Below, piece by piece: positions 63,680 to 64,000 of a stretch of 64,000 nt of DNA. The notes beneath the pieces were generated by a model. The model worked only from the letters and a program-made list of their open reading frames with translations. It made no database searches and was not told where the DNA came from. The DNA comes from Aquamicrobium sp. (GTDB lineage: Bacteria; Pseudomonadota; Alphaproteobacteria; Rhizobiales; Rhizobiaceae). How positions within the stretch are numbered: position 1 is the stretch's first letter; each line of letters begins with the position of its first letter. A program made the translations under genes and the position numbers. Where the stretch lies: the NCBI RefSeq assembly GCF_023954335.1, contig NZ_JAMLIE010000003.1:377713-441712 (forward strand), given 5' to 3'.

Positions 63680-64000
63680 TCAGTGCCTCCCGCCCTCGAG
63701 ATAGGCGGCGCGCACCTCCTCGCGTTTCAACAGTTCCGGTCCGGTGCCGGTCATGGTGATGTTGCCGTTGACCATGACATAGCCGCGATGGGCGAGCTTG
63801 AGCGCGTGGAACGCGTTCTGCTCGACCAGGAAGACCGTCAGGCCTTCCGTCCGGTTGAGCTCACGGATCACCTCGAAGATCTGCTTCACGATCAGCGGCG
63901 CCAGGCCGAGCGACGGCTCGTCGAGCAACAGCAGCTTCGGTCGGCCCATCAGCGCCCTGGCGATCGCCAGCATCTGCTGTTCGCCGCCCGACAGCGTACC
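63680..64000 (-). CDS. livF: Branched-chain amino acid ABC transporter ATP-binding protein (partial)
   Basis: The C-terminal 106 codons of an ABC ATPase whose start lies outside the window. It begins within the signature region LSGGEQQMLAIARALMGRPKLLLLDEPSLGLAPLIVKQIFEVIREL, with Walker B in LLLLDEPS, and the H-loop replaced as usual for LivF by LVEQNAFHALKLAHRGYVMVNGNITMTGTGPELL. The LVEQN form separates LivF from LivG. Downstream are the small membrane protein and livK genes on the same strand. Confidence 0.94.
   Translation of the reverse strand, partial: GTLSGGEQQMLAIARALMGRPKLLLLDEPSLGLAPLIVKQIFEVIRELNRTEGLTVFLVEQNAFHALKLAHRGYVMVNGNITMTGTGPELLKREEVRAAYLEGGRH

Overview
The window is a stretch of GC-rich chromosome from an alphaproteobacterium, most likely of the order Hyphomicrobiales (Rhizobiales) and plausibly near the Phyllobacteriaceae/Mesorhizobium-like families. 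The evidence is the gene set (GapR, TrcR/DUF1013, CarD, an RpoH2-type sigma factor, PhaR, DUF1244, MucR-era alphaproteobacterial small proteins such as paired DUF465 genes), TTAA-N7-TTAA sites of the CtrA type, GANTC clusters of the CcrM type, and five full copies plus one short derivative of a palindromic mosaic repeat resembling the rhizobial intergenic mosaic elements (RIME). The exact genus cannot be told from this sequence alone. Genes are dense and mostly intact; I see no tRNA, rRNA, CRISPR array, transposase or phage gene.

Layout. 1-9.7 kb: MFS transporter, ArsR-like regulator, two DUF465 proteins, purEK, LysE exporter, rpmJ, TPR protein, pyruvate kinase with a DUF1036 protein, N-formylglutamate amidohydrolase, DUF1244 and gapR. 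9.7-19.3 kb is the most accessory-looking part: a fold-IV transaminase with an (R)-amine transaminase-like signature, a cytochrome cd1 nitrite reductase (nirS) with candidate FNR/NnrR-type boxes, a divergent TonB-dependent receptor, and an RND efflux pair. 19.4-31.2 kb holds polyhydroxybutyrate metabolism (patatin-like hydrolase plus bdhA; phaR, phaA, phaB), ispG, a lone membrane acyltransferase, a hybrid histidine kinase and an aquaporin. 

31.2-31.9 kb is an unusual non-coding region with a diverged duplication and clustered, helically phased GANTC sites; it lies upstream of a large SUV3/MgpS-type helicase. 35-41.6 kb carries housekeeping regulators (S4 protein, fdxA, carD, rpoH2, GFA protein, trcR) and prpE. 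41.7-48.4 kb is a central-carbon cluster transcribed right to left: tkt, gap, a glycolipid-binding-domain gene, pgk, fba. 48.7-49.4 kb encodes a DUF4164 coiled-coil protein and zapA, followed by a ccdAB toxin-antitoxin pair. 50-57.5 kb is dominated by an ABC-F ATPase and thiamine genes: thiamine pyrophosphokinase, then a TPP riboswitch and thiBPQ, with a mosaic repeat lodged between thiB and thiP. 57.7-64 kb has an M48 lipoprotein protease, an Omp25/31-like barrel protein, an SH3 protein, a methyltransferase and the distal end of a branched-chain amino acid ABC transporter cluster.

The functional themes are: denitrification-type nitrite reduction as an isolated gene; carbon storage (PHB) with its own repressor; lower glycolysis/pentose phosphate genes as one block; thiamine uptake under riboswitch control; and envelope/signalling genes carrying candidate CtrA boxes. 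The observations I rate highest are the duplicated GANTC-rich non-coding module at 31.26-31.70 kb, the solitary nirS, the (R)-amine transaminase-like gene, and the mosaic repeats that have entered operons.
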